Positions 8,034 to 17,405 are shown, counted from the first letter of the stretch. The stretch: DNA of 64,000 nt from Actinomycetospora chiangmaiensis DSM 45062 (GCF_000379625.1 NZ_KB903218.1:496001-560000); one strand, 5' to 3'. The notes: generated by a model from the letters alone, not told the origin. Program-made: numbers and translations.

Positions 8034-9358
8034 CCCGCGCAGGCGGCCGTCCCGGCCGCGACGCCCACGACGACCCCGAGGACCTGGTGTCCGAGGACGC
8101 CGGACCCGACCCCGACGGTGACGCCGAGCCCGACGACGACGTCGCCGCTCCCGCGGCGCGGCGCGGCCGGCGCAGCCGGCTCGACGCGCTGTACGAGGGC
8201 AACGGCGGCCTCGACATCATCGGCCGGTCGAAGACGTGGTACGCCGTGTTCGGCGCCGTCGTCGTGGTCTGCCTGCTCTCGATCATCCTGCGGGGCTTCA
8301 ACTTCTCGATCGACTTCGAGGGCGGCACGTCGGTCCAGTTCCCCGCCCGCGGGGCGACGGGGGTGGCCGACGTCAGCCAGGTGCAGCAGGTGTTCGACCA
8401 GGCGGTCGGGCGCCCGGCCGAGAGCGTGCAGACCGCCGGCACCGGCACCAACGCCACGATCATCATCAAGTCCGACCGGCTGTCCCAGGGCGAGGTCGTC
8501 GGCCTCCGGCAGGCCCTGTTCACCCGGTTCCAGCCCCTCGACAGCGCCGGCGTCCCCGACCAGAACGCGGTGAGCGACAGCGCGGTCAGCGCGAGCTGGG
8601 GCGGTGAGATCACGCGGCAGGCGCTCATCGCGCTCGTCGTCTTCCTGGTGCTCGTCTCGATCTACCTGGCGTTCTACTTCGAACGGCGGATGGCCCTGGC
8701 CGCCCTCGTGGCGCTCGCGAACGACATCGTCGTGACGGCGGGCGTCTACTCCCTGGTCGGGTTCGAGGTGTCCCCGGCGACGGTCATCGGTCTGCTGACG
8801 ATCCTCGGGTTCTCCCTCTACGACACCGTGGTCGTGTTCGACAAGGTCCGCGAGAACACGCGGGGGCTGCAGAGCCTCACGCGGCGGACCTACGCCGAGG
8901 CGGCCAACCTCGCGGTCAACCAGACCCTGATGCGGTCGCTGAACACCTCGCTCATCGCGGCCCTGCCGCTGATCGGCCTGTTCGTGGTGGGCGTCGTGCT
9001 GCTGGGCGTCGGGGTCCTGGGCGACCTCGCCCTCGTGCAGCTGGTCGGCACCATCATCGGTGCCGCCTCGTCGGTGCTCCTCGCGACGCCGATCGTGGTC
9101 GACCTGGCGATGCGGGACCGGACGTGGATCCAGCAGGCCCAGCGCGTCACGGCCCGGCGTGCGAAGAACGCCCGGCGCGCCGAGGAGGGCCCGACGCCCG
9201 GCGAGAGCACCGAGGTCATCGACACCCGCGCGGTCGCCGCAGCCGGTGCCGGGGTCGCGTCCCGGCCGGTGGTCGACGGGCGCGCGTCGACGGCGCCCCG
9301 TCCCGGCGCCCGTCCGGCGGGGAAGTCGGGCCGGCCGAGCGGCAAGCGTCGCCGGTGA
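8030..9358 (+). CDS. secF: Protein translocase subunit SecF
   Basis: A 442-residue partner of SecD with six predicted spans. The acidic cytoplasmic N-terminus (about 45 residues) precedes LDIIGRSKTWYAVFG, then FSIDFEGGTSVQFP, and the conserved membrane motifs VTAGVYSLVGFEVSPATV and TILGFSLYDTVVVFDKVREN. The C-terminal 80 residues are basic, Arg/Pro/Ala-rich and disordered. Translation is coupled at both ends: ATG overlaps the secD stop, and its own TGA overlaps the apt GTG. Confidence 0.97.
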   Translation: MTRAGGRPGRDAHDDPEDLVSEDAGPDPDGDAEPDDDVAAPAARRGRRSRLDALYEGNGGLDIIGRSKTWYAVFGAVVVVCLLSIILRGFNFSIDFEGGTSVQFPARGATGVADVSQVQQVFDQAVGRPAESVQTAGTGTNATIIIKSDRLSQGEVVGLRQALFTRFQPLDSAGVPDQNAVSDSAVSASWGGEITRQALIALVVFLVLVSIYLAFYFERRMALAALVALANDIVVTAGVYSLVGFEVSPATVIGLLTILGFSLYDTVVVFDKVRENTRGLQSLTRRTYAEAANLAVNQTLMRSLNTSLIAALPLIGLFVVGVVLLGVGVLGDLALVQLVGTIIGAASSVLLATPIVVDLAMRDRTWIQQAQRVTARRAKNARRAEEGPTPGESTEVIDTRAVAAAGAGVASRPVVDGRASTAPRPGARPAGKSGRPSGKRRR

Positions 9359-9888
9359 GCCCGGCCACCGACCGGGAGACCGTCGAGCAGCTGTTGCGGG
9401 CGGTCCCGGACTTCCCGGAGCCGGGCATCCGGTTCTGGGACCTGACCCCGGTGCTGGCCGACGCGGCCGGACTGGCCGCGACGACCCGGCTGCTCAGCGA
9501 GCCGGTCGCGGCGAGCGGGGTGGACGTCGTCGTCGGAATCGAGGCGCGGGGCTTCCTGCTCGGGGCCGCGGTCGCGCAGGCGCTCGGGCTCGGGATCGTG
9601 CCCGTCCGCAAGCAGGGCAAGCTCCCGGTGGTGGCGGCGTCGCGGTCCTACGACCTGGAGTACGGCTCCGCGACCCTGGAGCTCCCCGCCGACGTGCTGG
9701 CCCCCGGGACCCGGGCGCTGCTCGTCGACGACGTGCTGGCCACCGGCGGGACCGCCGCGGCCGCGAGCGAGCTCGTCGAGAGCTGCGGCGCCCACGTGGC
9801 CGCGCTCTCCGTCGTGCTCGAGCTCCCGGCGCTGGCCGGCCGTGACCGCCTCGGCGGCCGCCCGCTGCACACCGTGCTGGAGCGCTGA
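9355..9888 (+). CDS. apt: Adenine phosphoribosyltransferase
   Basis: A 177-residue purine-salvage enzyme (EC 2.4.2.7) that converts adenine and PRPP to AMP. The family core is seen in FPEPGIRFWDLTPVL, GIEARGFLLGAAVA, VPVRKQGKLP and the PRPP loop ALLVDDVLATGGTA. The GTG at 9355 overlaps the secF stop, so the gene is translationally coupled. The secDF-apt-relA order is common in actinobacteria and links purine salvage to (p)ppGpp synthesis by position, although here a transporter gene stands between apt and relA. Confidence 0.96.
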   Translation: MSPATDRETVEQLLRAVPDFPEPGIRFWDLTPVLADAAGLAATTRLLSEPVAASGVDVVVGIEARGFLLGAAVAQALGLGIVPVRKQGKLPVVAASRSYDLEYGSATLELPADVLAPGTRALLVDDVLATGGTAAAASELVESCGAHVAALSVVLELPALAGRDRLGGRPLHTVLER

Positions 9889-10019
9889 CCCGGCGACGGG
9901 CGCCCGAGGTCCGTCGTCCGGGAGGGGATTGAGCACACCCGGCCCGGGAACTACTCCTCTGCGTCCACGAATTGCTTCGCCCAGCTAACATTCTGGACGG
10001 CCGTTCGAGAAGGAGGACG
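9889..10019. other. Intergenic region between apt and the FUSC-type gene
   Basis: A 131-nt gap. It holds GC-rich short inverted repeats right after apt (around 9890-9935, for example CGGGCGCCCG) that could aid termination. It then becomes relatively AT-rich (ACTACTCC, GAATTGCTTC, GCTAACATTCTGG), probably the promoter region of the next gene. No consensus promoter pair is convincing. The Shine-Dalgarno AAGGAGG lies just before ATG 10020. Confidence 0.35.
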
Positions 10020-12548
10020 ATGACCATCCAGGCGACCGGTCGCCGCGCGGACACCGGGGACGACGGGCCGGAGGAGCCCACCCCGACGGATCGGGTGGTC
10101 CGCCCCTCGACCCCTGCCGGTGCGCCGGACCCGACGCCGCGGCCCCACGGGCCCCGCGCCGTGGTCCGGACCCGCGACCGGCTGCTCGCCTCCGACCCGG
10201 GCCACGTCCGGCTCGCGCTCGCCTCCCGGGCGGCCGTGGCGCTGGCGCTGTCCCTCGGCGTCTCCGCGGTGCTGGCCTCGGTCCTCGGGCTCGCCGGCAT
10301 TCAGGCGATCATCGTGCTGGTCCTCGGCGCCGTGCTCACGATGATCACGACCTTCACCGCCGCCGATCCCACCCCGGGCGGCCGCGCGATCACGCAGGTG
10401 TGTCTCCCGCTGGCGATGCTCGCCGGGATCACGCTGAGCACCCTCGTGGACAAGCACCGCGTGCTCTCGCTGTCGGTCTTCGTCGTCGTGATGTTCGTGG
10501 TCGTGTGGGTGCGCCGCTTCGGGCCGCGCGCCTTCGCCTGCGGCATGGTCGCGTGGATGGGCTACTTCATCGCCCTGTTCCTGCAGCTGACGTTCGCCCA
10601 GCTCCCGACCGTCCTGCTCGCCGTCGCGACGACCACGGTCCTGCTGCTCCTGATCGCCCTGGTCGTCGCCCCGCAGCGTCCGGCGCTGCGGCTGCGCCGG
10701 ATGGTCGACTCGTTCGGCGCCCGGGTCCGTATCGCGGTCGCCGAGCACCGCGACCCCGACCTGCGCCCGGCCTGGCGGCGGGCCGACGAGACCGCCCGCG
10801 ACCGCGCGGTCCTGCGCGTCAACGAGGCCGCGGTGCTCGTCGACGGCCAGCTCGCGATCCCCGGTTCGCTCGCCGACCCCGCCCGGGCCGGCGACGTCCG
10901 GGCCGCCGTGATCCGGGTCGAGGCGGCGCTGGCCCGCGCGCTGGACGACGACCCCATCGACGACCCCACCGACGACCCCATCGACGACCCCATCGACGAC
11001 CCCACCGACGACCCCATCGACGACCCCACCGACGACCCCACCGACGACCCCACCGACGACCCCACCGACGACCCCACCGACGATCGCGCCGTCACCGACG
11101 CCCTCGCCGCCCTCGACGCGGTCCTCGACGACGACCGGCGCGGCCGGCCGCGGCCCGACGACGGGACGGGGGAGCCCGCTCCGTTCACGCCCGCCACCGA
11201 CCTGTTCGCCGGGTTCCTGCCCGGCAGCGCCATCACCGTCGGGCCGATGGTGGCGCCGGAGGACGACGCCGCGGACCGGCGCGCGGGCGGGATGCTGCTG
11301 TCGACCCGGCAGGCCTGGCAGATCTCGCTCGCGGGCGCCCTCGCGATCGCGCTGGGCGACGCGGTGTCGGGGCAGCGCTGGTACTGGGCGGTCCTCGCCT
11401 GCTTCCTCGCCTTCACCGGGACGGCCACCGCGGCCGAGACCGTCCGCAAGGCCGCGCAGCGCACGGTGGGGACCCTGGTCGGCGTCGTCGTCGCGCTCGT
11501 CGTCGTGCCGTGGCTCGGCCACTCGACGGCCGTCTCGCTGACCGTGATCCTCGTGGCGATCTTCGTCGGGTTCTACCTGTTCCGGGTGTCGTACACGTCG
11601 CTGGCGTTCGCCGTGACACTGATCGTCGCCGAGCTCTACGAGTTGCTCGGCACCTACTCCGGCGGGCTCCTCGCGCTGCGCGTGGGGGAGACGGCGCTGG
11701 GTGCCGTGATCGGCGGTGTCGTCGCGGTGTCGTTCCTGCCGATCACCGCGCTGCGGGCCGAGCGCGCGGCGCGGACGCGGCTCGCGGAGGAGCTGCGCGC
11801 GGCGACCACCGACGTGGCCGCGGTGGTGCACGGGACCGCCACGGAGCGCCCCGACCTCCACGCCCGCGCCCGGGCGCTCGACGCCGCGGTGCACCAGCTC
11901 GCCCTCATCGGCGTGCCCCTCTCGCTGCGGTTCGCGCCGGGCGGCGCGCGGCGGCGTCCGACGATCGCCCGGCGGCTCGCCGCGTGGGTGCGGTGCGCGG
12001 TGCGGGTGCGGGCGCTCGTCGAGGCCGCGCTCCAGCTCGAGCGCACCCGGCGCTCCGACCCGGCCGTGCGCCACGAGCGGGTCGGCGCCGCCACCCGGGC
12101 CGTCCAGGGCCTGGTCGACGCGCTCGCCGAGGGCCGCGGCCCGGGGGAGCACCGGCACCGGGGCTGGGAGGACGCGCCGGACGACCTGCTCACCGAGCTC
12201 TCGGCCCTGCACGGCGCACTCGTGGCGCTGCACGAGATCGACCCGGACGCCGCCGCGGCGGACGCGGAGATGTCACCCCCACCCGTCGTCGGGACGGCCG
12301 GGCTGTGCGGACGCGTGACCGACGAGCGGGGCGCGGGCCTGGCGGCCGTCGTCACCGTGGTCGACCCCGACGGGACGCAGCGGGGCCGGGTCCACGCCGC
12401 GGCCGACGGCCGCTTCACCGTGGACGTTCCCGACGACGGATGGCGGCAGCTGGTCGTCGCGGCCGACGGTTACGCGCCCTACGCCGGGCGGGTGGCGGGC
12501 GGGACGCACGACGTGGTGCTGCGCCCGTCCCGCGTCGCCCGCCGCTGA
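10020..12548 (+). CDS. FUSC-type aromatic-acid exporter-like protein with C-terminal carboxypeptidase-regulatory-like domain
   Basis: An 842-residue membrane protein. Two blocks of membrane helices (roughly residues 60-215 and 430-580) flank a cytoplasmic region, as in FUSC/YccS/AaeB-type proteins proposed to export aromatic acids. Inside that region residues 310-353 are eleven copies of the tetrapeptide DDPT or DDPI, encoded by a 12-bp DNA repeat. A third region of basic helices (about 590-740) precedes a C-terminal beta-sandwich-like domain from about residue 757 (LCGRVTDERGAGLAAVV ... DGRFTVDVP ... VAADGYAPY), matching carboxypeptidase regulatory-like folds. The start is ATG 10020 after AAGGAGG. 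The substrate is unknown, and the tail domain is unusual for this transporter class. Confidence 0.72.
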   Translation: MTIQATGRRADTGDDGPEEPTPTDRVVRPSTPAGAPDPTPRPHGPRAVVRTRDRLLASDPGHVRLALASRAAVALALSLGVSAVLASVLGLAGIQAIIVLVLGAVLTMITTFTAADPTPGGRAITQVCLPLAMLAGITLSTLVDKHRVLSLSVFVVVMFVVVWVRRFGPRAFACGMVAWMGYFIALFLQLTFAQLPTVLLAVATTTVLLLLIALVVAPQRPALRLRRMVDSFGARVRIAVAEHRDPDLRPAWRRADETARDRAVLRVNEAAVLVDGQLAIPGSLADPARAGDVRAAVIRVEAALARALDDDPIDDPTDDPIDDPIDDPTDDPIDDPTDDPTDDPTDDPTDDPTDDRAVTDALAALDAVLDDDRRGRPRPDDGTGEPAPFTPATDLFAGFLPGSAITVGPMVAPEDDAADRRAGGMLLSTRQAWQISLAGALAIALGDAVSGQRWYWAVLACFLAFTGTATAAETVRKAAQRTVGTLVGVVVALVVVPWLGHSTAVSLTVILVAIFVGFYLFRVSYTSLAFAVTLIVAELYELLGTYSGGLLALRVGETALGAVIGGVVAVSFLPITALRAERAARTRLAEELRAATTDVAAVVHGTATERPDLHARARALDAAVHQLALIGVPLSLRFAPGGARRRPTIARRLAAWVRCAVRVRALVEAALQLERTRRSDPAVRHERVGAATRAVQGLVDALAEGRGPGEHRHRGWEDAPDDLLTELSALHGALVALHEIDPDAAAADAEMSPPPVVGTAGLCGRVTDERGAGLAAVVTVVDPDGTQRGRVHAAADGRFTVDVPDDGWRQLVVAADGYAPYAGRVAGGTHDVVLRPSRVARR
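10947..11078 (+). repeat. 12-bp tandem repeat, 11 units, coding for DDP(T/I)
   Basis: Eleven in-frame copies of GACGACCCC followed by ATC or ACC. Units differ only at that last codon (I T I I T I T T T T T). The pattern implies recent expansion by slippage or unequal recombination, and the homogeneous ACC run at the 3' end is probably the youngest. A change in copy number would keep the reading frame. Confidence 0.95.
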
Positions 12549-12559
12549 GCGACCACTCA

Positions 12560-12597
12560 CCGGACGGCGGTCCGGGGCGACCACGGGCCGCCGCCCC
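12560..12597 (+). terminator. Probable terminator hairpins after the FUSC-type gene
   Basis: Two adjacent hairpins lie just after the stop at 12548: CCGGAC-GGCG-GTCCGG (12560-12575) and GGGGCG ... CGCCCC (12574-12597). There is no U-tract, as is usual in high-GC actinobacteria. The remaining gap to relA carries a TACGCT -10 candidate (12646-12651). Confidence 0.45.
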
Positions 12598-12645
12598 GGG
12601 GGGACCGACCGGCGACGTCGCCGGACACCGTCGTCGCTCCTGACC

Positions 12646-12651
12646 TACGCT
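12646..12651 (+). promoter_or_regulatory. Candidate -10 box of relA
   Basis: TACGCT about 65 nt before the relA start would give a leader of roughly 60 nt. A GGACAC 17 bases upstream is a weak -35 at best. Inference only. Confidence 0.35.
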
Positions 12652-12716
12652 GGACTGATTCCGGGGACGAGGGCGTTCCACGGGATGCGCAGGAGGCCGT
12701 ACCAGCGGAGGTGACC

Positions 12717-15128
12717 GTGAGCCAGGACGTGGGGCCGGTCGACACGGTCGAGGGCACCGGGGAGGCCGGAGCCGCCGCGGAGCCGACCGTCGGGTCGACC
12801 GAGCCGCGGGAGGCCCACCGGCTGGAGCCGGTCGCCGGATCCGGCGGTGCGCGGCCGCGGTCCGCCACCCGGCGCGTGCGTGCGCGCATCGCGCGGCGTA
12901 TCACCGCGCAGCGCACCGGGCCGATCAAGCCGGTCCTCGAACCGCTCGCCACGGTCCACCGGGAACTCCACCCGAGCGCCGACCTCGCGATCCTGCAGCG
13001 CGCGTACGACACCGCGGAGGCCTTCCACGAGGGCCAGATGCGCAAGTCGGGCGACCCGTACATCACCCATCCGCTCGCCGTCGCGACGATCCTCGCCGAG
13101 CTGGGCATGGACTCCACGACGCTGGTGGCGGCGCTGCTGCACGACACCGTCGAGGACACCGAGTACTCGCTGGAACGCCTCGCCGCGGATTTCGGCGCCG
13201 AGGTCGCACACCTCGTCGACGGGGTGACCAAGCTCGACAAGGTCCAGCTCGGGGCGGCGGCCGAGGCGGAGACGATCCGCAAGATGGTCGTGGCGATGGC
13301 GCGCGACCCGCGGGTCCTCGTCATCAAGCTGGCCGACCGGCTGCACAACATGCGCACGATGCGCTTCCTCAAGCCCGAGAAGCAGGCCAAGAAGGCCCGC
13401 GAGACGCTCGAGGTGCTCGCGCCGCTGGCCCACCGGCTGGGGATGTCGACGGTCAAGTGGGAGCTCGAGGACCTCGCGTTCGCGATCCTGCACCCGAAGC
13501 GCTACGACGAGATCGTCCGCCTCGTGGCCGACCGCGCCCCGAGCCGCGACACCTACCTGCGCTCGGTGATCGACGAGGTCTCGGGCCAGCTTGAGGCGGC
13601 GCGGGTGAAGGCCGAGGTGCTCGGGCGCCCGAAGCACTACTACTCGATCTACCAGAAGATGATCGTCAAGGGTAAGGACTTCGACGACATCCACGACCTG
13701 GTGGGCGTGCGCATCCTCGTCGAGGACGTCCGCGACTGCTACGCCGCGATGGGCATGGTCCACGCGCTGTGGCAGCCGATGCCGGGCCGGTTCAAGGACT
13801 ACATCGCCCAGCCCCGCTTCGGGGTGTACCAGTCGCTGCACACCACCGTGATCGGGCCGGACGGGCAGCCCCTCGAGGTGCAGATCCGCACCCACGAGAT
13901 GCACCGCACCGCCGAGTACGGCATCGCCGCGCACTGGCGCTACAAGGAGACGAAGGGCTCGCACAACACCGCCGGGCTCGAGCTCGACGAGATGGCCTGG
14001 ATGCGCCAGCTGCTCGACTGGCAGCGGGAGGCGGCCGACCCCGGCGAGTTCCTCGAGTCGCTGCGCTACGACCTCGCCACCCGCGAGATCTTCGTGTTCA
14101 CGCCCAAGGGTGACGTGATCACGCTGCCGCACGGCTCCACCCCGGTGGACTTCGCGTACGCGGTGCACACCGAGGTCGGCAACAAGTGCATCGGCTCGCG
14201 GGTCAACGGCCGGCTCGTCGCGCTCGAGCGCCAGCTCGAGAACGGTGAGGTCGTCGAGATCTTCACCTCGAAGGCCGAGAGCGCGGGCCCGTCGAAGGAC
14301 TGGCTCGGGTTCGTCTCCTCGCCCCGGGCGAAGCAGAAGATCAAGCAGTGGTTCGCCAAGGAGCGCCGCGAGGAGGCGATCGAGGAGGGCAAGGACTCGA
14401 TCACCCGCGAGGCGCGGCGCACCGGCCTGCCGCTGCAGCGGCTCGTGTCCGCCGACTCGATGGGCGCGCTCGCCCGCGAGCTGCGCTACGCCGACGTCAC
14501 CGCGCTCTACGCCGCGGTGGGGGAGCACCACGTCTCCGCCCGCCACGTGGTGCAGCGTCTGGTCGCCCTGCTCGGCGGGGTGGAGCAGAACGAGGACGAG
14601 CTCGCCGAGCGCGCGACGCCCTCGACGGTCCAGCGCCGCCGGGGCACCGGCGACGTCGGGGTGGTCATCAACGGCGTCGACGCCGACGACGAGTCCTCGT
14701 CGACCGACCTGTGGATCAAGCTCGCCCGCTGCTGCACGCCCGTCCCCGGCGACGACATCCTCGGGTTCGTCACGCGCGGCGGCGGCGTCTCGGTGCACCG
14801 GACCGACTGCACCAACGCCGACGACCTGCGCTCCGAGCCGGAGCGGCTGGTCGACGTCAGCTGGGCCTCGTCGTCGACCGCGGTGTTCCTCGTGGCGATC
14901 CAGGTCGAGGCGCTCGACCGGCACCGGCTGCTCTCCGACATCACGAAGGCGCTCGCCGACGAGAAGGTCAACATCCTCTCCGCGTCGGTGACGACGAGCC
15001 GTGACCGCGTCGCCGTCAGCCGGTTCAGCTTCGAGATGGGCGACCCGAAGCACCTCGGGCACGTGCTGCGCGTGGTCCGCAACGTCGAGGGCGTCTACGA
15101 CGTCTACCGGGTGACGTCGGCCAGCTGA
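12717..15128 (+). CDS. relA: Bifunctional (p)ppGpp synthetase/hydrolase RelA/SpoT (Rel)
   Basis: An 803-residue stringent-response enzyme. The HD hydrolase domain is visible with [12 protein letters not shown] (H141/D142 region) and [10 protein letters not shown]; the synthetase domain follows with [13 protein letters not shown] and [15 protein letters not shown]; then the TGS domain ([20 protein letters not shown]) and a C-terminal ACT domain (residues about 720-800). Both catalytic halves look intact, so it should make and degrade (p)ppGpp. The GTG at 12717 is chosen because GGAGG is 5 nt upstream; the GTG at 12711 overlaps that site. The first 70 residues are a variable, disordered leader. 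Confidence 0.97.
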   Translation: MSQDVGPVDTVEGTGEAGAAAEPTVGSTEPREAHRLEPVAGSGGARPRSATRRVRARIARRITAQRTGPIKPVLEPLATVHRELHPSADLAILQRAYDTAEAFHEGQMRKSGDPYITHPLAVATILAELGMDSTTLVAALLHDTVEDTEYSLERLAADFGAEVAHLVDGVTKLDKVQLGAAAEAETIRKMVVAMARDPRVLVIKLADRLHNMRTMRFLKPEKQAKKARETLEVLAPLAHRLGMSTVKWELEDLAFAILHPKRYDEIVRLVADRAPSRDTYLRSVIDEVSGQLEAARVKAEVLGRPKHYYSIYQKMIVKGKDFDDIHDLVGVRILVEDVRDCYAAMGMVHALWQPMPGRFKDYIAQPRFGVYQSLHTTVIGPDGQPLEVQIRTHEMHRTAEYGIAAHWRYKETKGSHNTAGLELDEMAWMRQLLDWQREAADPGEFLESLRYDLATREIFVFTPKGDVITLPHGSTPVDFAYAVHTEVGNKCIGSRVNGRLVALERQLENGEVVEIFTSKAESAGPSKDWLGFVSSPRAKQKIKQWFAKERREEAIEEGKDSITREARRTGLPLQRLVSADSMGALARELRYADVTALYAAVGEHHVSARHVVQRLVALLGGVEQNEDELAERATPSTVQRRRGTGDVGVVINGVDADDESSSTDLWIKLARCCTPVPGDDILGFVTRGGGVSVHRTDCTNADDLRSEPERLVDVSWASSSTAVFLVAIQVEALDRHRLLSDITKALADEKVNILSASVTTSRDRVAVSRFSFEMGDPKHLGHVLRVVRNVEGVYDVYRVTSAS

Positions 15129-15129
15129 G

Positions 15130-15190
15130 GTGCTCCGCAGATGAGCAGGAAGTGGGGCTGCGACCCCACTTTCTGCTCACGGGCGAGCAC
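15130..15190 (+). terminator. Long hairpin after relA (palindrome family AB)
   Basis: Left arm 15130-15157 and right arm 15164-15190 pair over GTGCTC, TGAGCAG and AAGTGGGG with a small internal mismatch region and a 6-nt loop. The right arm contains CCCCACTTTCTGCTCAC, found again exactly at 16872-16888. It starts 2 nt after the relA stop and ends 12 nt before the SDR start. It could act as a terminator or as a stabilising structure between the two genes. Confidence 0.6.
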
Positions 15191-15202
15191 GAGGAGGAGC
15201 CC

Positions 15203-15943
15203 ATGGGACGACACGACGGCAACGTCGCCATCGTGACCGGTGCCGGGCGTGGCATCGGCCGGGCGATCGCGGAGACGCTCGCGGCCGAGGGCGCCGTCGT
15301 CGTCGCGACCGACGTCGACGAGGCCGCCGCGCACGACACCGCGGCCGCGGTCGGTGGCACGGGCATCGCGGCCGACGTCAGCGACCGGGCGGCGGTGGAC
15401 GCCCTGGTGGCCCGGGTGCTCGAGCAGCACGGTCGGATCGACGTGCTGGTCAACAACGCCGGCTACGACGAGGTCGGGCCCTTCGTCGACTCCGACCCCG
15501 ACCGCTGGGGCCGCATCATCGGGATCAACCTCTACGGCGTGCTGAACACCTGCCATGCGGTGCTGCCGGTGATGATCTCCCGGCGGCGCGGGGCGGTGGT
15601 GAACCTCGGGTCCGACGCGGGGCGCGTCGGCTCGTCCGGCGAGGCCGTGTACTCGGCGGCCAAGGGCGGGATCATCGCGTTCACCAAGACCGTCGCCCGC
15701 GAGACCGCCCGCCACCAGATCCGCGTCAACTGCGTGTGCCCGGGCCCGACCGACACCGCGCTGTTCGCCTCGGTGGTCGAGGGCAACGACCGGCTCCGCG
15801 ACGCCCTGATCAAGTCGATCCCGATGCGGCGGCTCGCGCAGCCCGCCGACGTGGCGCCCACGGTGTCGTTCCTCGCGTCCGGCGAGGCCGGCTTCGTCAC
15901 CGGCCAGACGGTCAGCGTCAGCGGCGGGCTGTCGATGTCCTGA
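15203..15943 (+). CDS. SDR family NAD(P)-dependent oxidoreductase
   Basis: A 246-residue classical short-chain dehydrogenase. The cofactor motif TGAGRGIGRA is at the N-terminus, D38 in VVATDVDE suggests NAD preference, NNAGYDE is the structural motif, and the catalytic Ser ... YSAAKGG (Tyr-x3-Lys) is present. The sequence pattern, including the VSGGLSMS end, resembles 2-hydroxycyclohexanecarboxyl-CoA dehydrogenase-type and 3-ketoacyl reductase-type SDRs. The downstream enoyl-CoA hydratase suggests a CoA-thioester beta-oxidation step. ATG 15203 has GAGGAG 5 nt upstream. Confidence 0.88.
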   Translation: MGRHDGNVAIVTGAGRGIGRAIAETLAAEGAVVVATDVDEAAAHDTAAAVGGTGIAADVSDRAAVDALVARVLEQHGRIDVLVNNAGYDEVGPFVDSDPDRWGRIIGINLYGVLNTCHAVLPVMISRRRGAVVNLGSDAGRVGSSGEAVYSAAKGGIIAFTKTVARETARHQIRVNCVCPGPTDTALFASVVEGNDRLRDALIKSIPMRRLAQPADVAPTVSFLASGEAGFVTGQTVSVSGGLSMS

Positions 15944-16054
15944 GCGTCGCGCTCGTGATCGTCGACGCGCTGCCGTGGACCGCGACCCGGACGAGGATGC
16001 AGGACCGGGCGACGGAGCAGGCGGCCTGCTCACGTCAGAGGCGAGGAGGCACGG
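15944..16054. other. Gap between SDR and enoyl-CoA hydratase
   Basis: A 111-nt gap with no hairpin of the type flanking the gene pair and no clear promoter. GAGGAGG lies 7-8 nt before the next ATG. The two genes are probably co-transcribed. Confidence 0.3.
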
Positions 16055-16852
16055 ATGTCCTTCGATGACTACGGCCAGCTGGTGTTCGAACGCCGGGACC
16101 ACGGCGTCCTGCTGATCACGATCAACAACCCGGACAAGTACAACGCCACCGACGAGCAGCTCCACGGCGAGCTCGCCCGGGTCTGGCGCGAGGTGGACGC
16201 GGACCCCGAGGTGCGGGTCGCGGTGGTGACCGGGGCCGGGAAGGCGTTCTCCGCCGGCGGCGACCTCGCGATGGTGGAGCGGATGGCGGGCGACCACGCG
16301 CGGGTCTCGCACATGCTCAAGGAGATGTCCGAGCTGGTCTACGGGATCATCGACTGCGAGAAGCCGATCGTCTCGGCGATCAACGGCGTGGCCGTCGGGG
16401 CGGGCGTCGTGGTGGCCCTGCTGGCCGACGTCGCGATCGCCGCCGAGGACGCGAAGCTCGGCGACGGGCACGTCAAGCTCGGCGTCTCCGCCGGGGACCA
16501 CGCCGCGATCATCTGGCCGCTGCTGGCCGGCATGGCGAAGGCGCGCTACTACCTGCTCACCGGCGAGATGGTGACCGGGGCGGAGGCCGAGAAGCTGGGC
16601 ATGGTGGCGAAGGCGCTGCCGCGGGACCAGGTGCTCGCCGAGGCGCTGCGGGTCGCGGACGTGCTGGCCACCGGGTCCCAGCAGGCGATCCGGCTGACCA
16701 AGAAGTCGCTGAACAACTGGCTGCGGGCGATGGGACCGACCTTCGACCAGTCCGCGGCCTACGAGATGCTCTGCTTCCTCGGCCCCGACGTCCACGAGGG
16801 CGTGGCGGCGCTGCGGGAGAAGCGATCTCCGGTGTGGCCGTCGGCCACGTGA
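16055..16852 (+). CDS. Enoyl-CoA hydratase/isomerase family protein
   Basis: A 265-residue crotonase-fold protein. The acyl-CoA oxyanion-hole segments are visible: [19 protein letters not shown] (first NH) and [21 protein letters not shown] (second). The usual hydratase Glu pair is not obvious: the second position is in [14 protein letters not shown], where Asp/His replaces the typical E-x-G-x-x-P, so it may be an isomerase, hydrolase or specialised hydratase. [17 protein letters not shown] starts at ATG 16055 behind GAGGAGG. It probably acts with the SDR on an unknown acyl-CoA. Its stop codon lies inside the following hairpin. Confidence 0.88.
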   Translation: MSFDDYGQLVFERRDHGVLLITINNPDKYNATDEQLHGELARVWREVDADPEVRVAVVTGAGKAFSAGGDLAMVERMAGDHARVSHMLKEMSELVYGIIDCEKPIVSAINGVAVGAGVVVALLADVAIAAEDAKLGDGHVKLGVSAGDHAAIIWPLLAGMAKARYYLLTGEMVTGAEAEKLGMVAKALPRDQVLAEALRVADVLATGSQQAIRLTKKSLNNWLRAMGPTFDQSAAYEMLCFLGPDVHEGVAALREKRSPVWPSAT

Positions 16853-16888
16853 GCAGAAAGTGGGCCCATAGCCCCACTTTCTGCTCAC
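16849..16888 (+). terminator. Perfect 16-bp stem hairpin at the end of the hydratase gene (palindrome family AB)
   Basis: GTGAGCAGAAAGTGGG (16849-16864) pairs without mismatch with 16873-16888, with an 8-nt loop. The TGA stop of the hydratase gene is part of the stem. The right arm is identical over 17 nt to the one after relA, so the SDR-hydratase pair is bracketed by two copies. A factor-independent terminator without U-tract is the simplest reading. Confidence 0.7.
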
Positions 16889-16907
16889 CTGCGGGTACCG
16901 CACCCCC

Positions 16908-17294
16908 GTGAGCGCACGCGATCTCGCCCGCGACTTCGTCGCCGGCGTGATGGAGCACGACTTCGACCGCATGCACGCGGCGCTGGCGCCCGACGCGACC
17001 TGGAGCGTGCCGGGCGACCACGGCATCTCCGGGGTCGCCCGAGGTGCCGACGCCGTGGTCGAGCGGGCCCGGGCGGTGGCGGCCGGGGGCGTCTCGATCC
17101 GGCTGCAGTACGAGTTGACCGGACGGGACCGGGTGGCGGTGCTGCTGCACAACACCGGCGAGCGGAACGGGACGGTGCTCGACGAGCAGGTCGTCATCGT
17201 GTTCACCGTCGCCGACGGGCGCATCACCGCGGCGGAGAACCTGATCTCCGACGTGCCGGGCCTGGAGGCGTTCTTCCGGGCCGGGCGGTCCTGA
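16908..17294 (+). CDS. SnoaL/NTF2-like protein
   Basis: A 128-residue soluble protein with the SnoaL-like pattern: FVAGVMEHDFDRMHAALAPD, then TWSVPGDHGISGVARG, and the terminal strand IVFTVADGRITAAENLISD. Such proteins are small-molecule isomerases, hydrolases or ligand binders; the substrate is unknown. The GTG at 16908 lies 9 nt after GGGTAC and has no Shine-Dalgarno site, so a short-leader or leaderless mRNA is possible. It stands alone between the hydratase hairpin and the BLUF gene. Confidence 0.75.
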   Translation: MSARDLARDFVAGVMEHDFDRMHAALAPDATWSVPGDHGISGVARGADAVVERARAVAAGGVSIRLQYELTGRDRVAVLLHNTGERNGTVLDEQVVIVFTVADGRITAAENLISDVPGLEAFFRAGRS

Positions 17295-17405
17295 ACGCCC
17301 GGGTGTGGCGCCGGTCGAGCTCGGGCACTCCCGATCCTCCGGCGAGCGGCGCCCGGGCGCTCGGCCGACCGAGCACCCCGGAGCGCGATGAAGGAGTACG
17401 ACGAC

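Noticed and set aside
10947-11078. Possible CRISPR array
   Set aside because: Units are contiguous 12-mers in frame with no spacers; it is a coding tandem repeat.
9951-12233. Long minus-strand frame opposite the FUSC-type gene with its own repeat (VVGGVVGGVV)
   Set aside because: The repeat is just the antisense of the 12-bp DDPT repeat; no ribosome-binding site or family.
15130-16888. Insertion sequence or composite transposon around the SDR-hydratase pair
   Set aside because: No transposase and no target duplication seen; the flanks are hairpins, not terminal inverted repeats of a known element.
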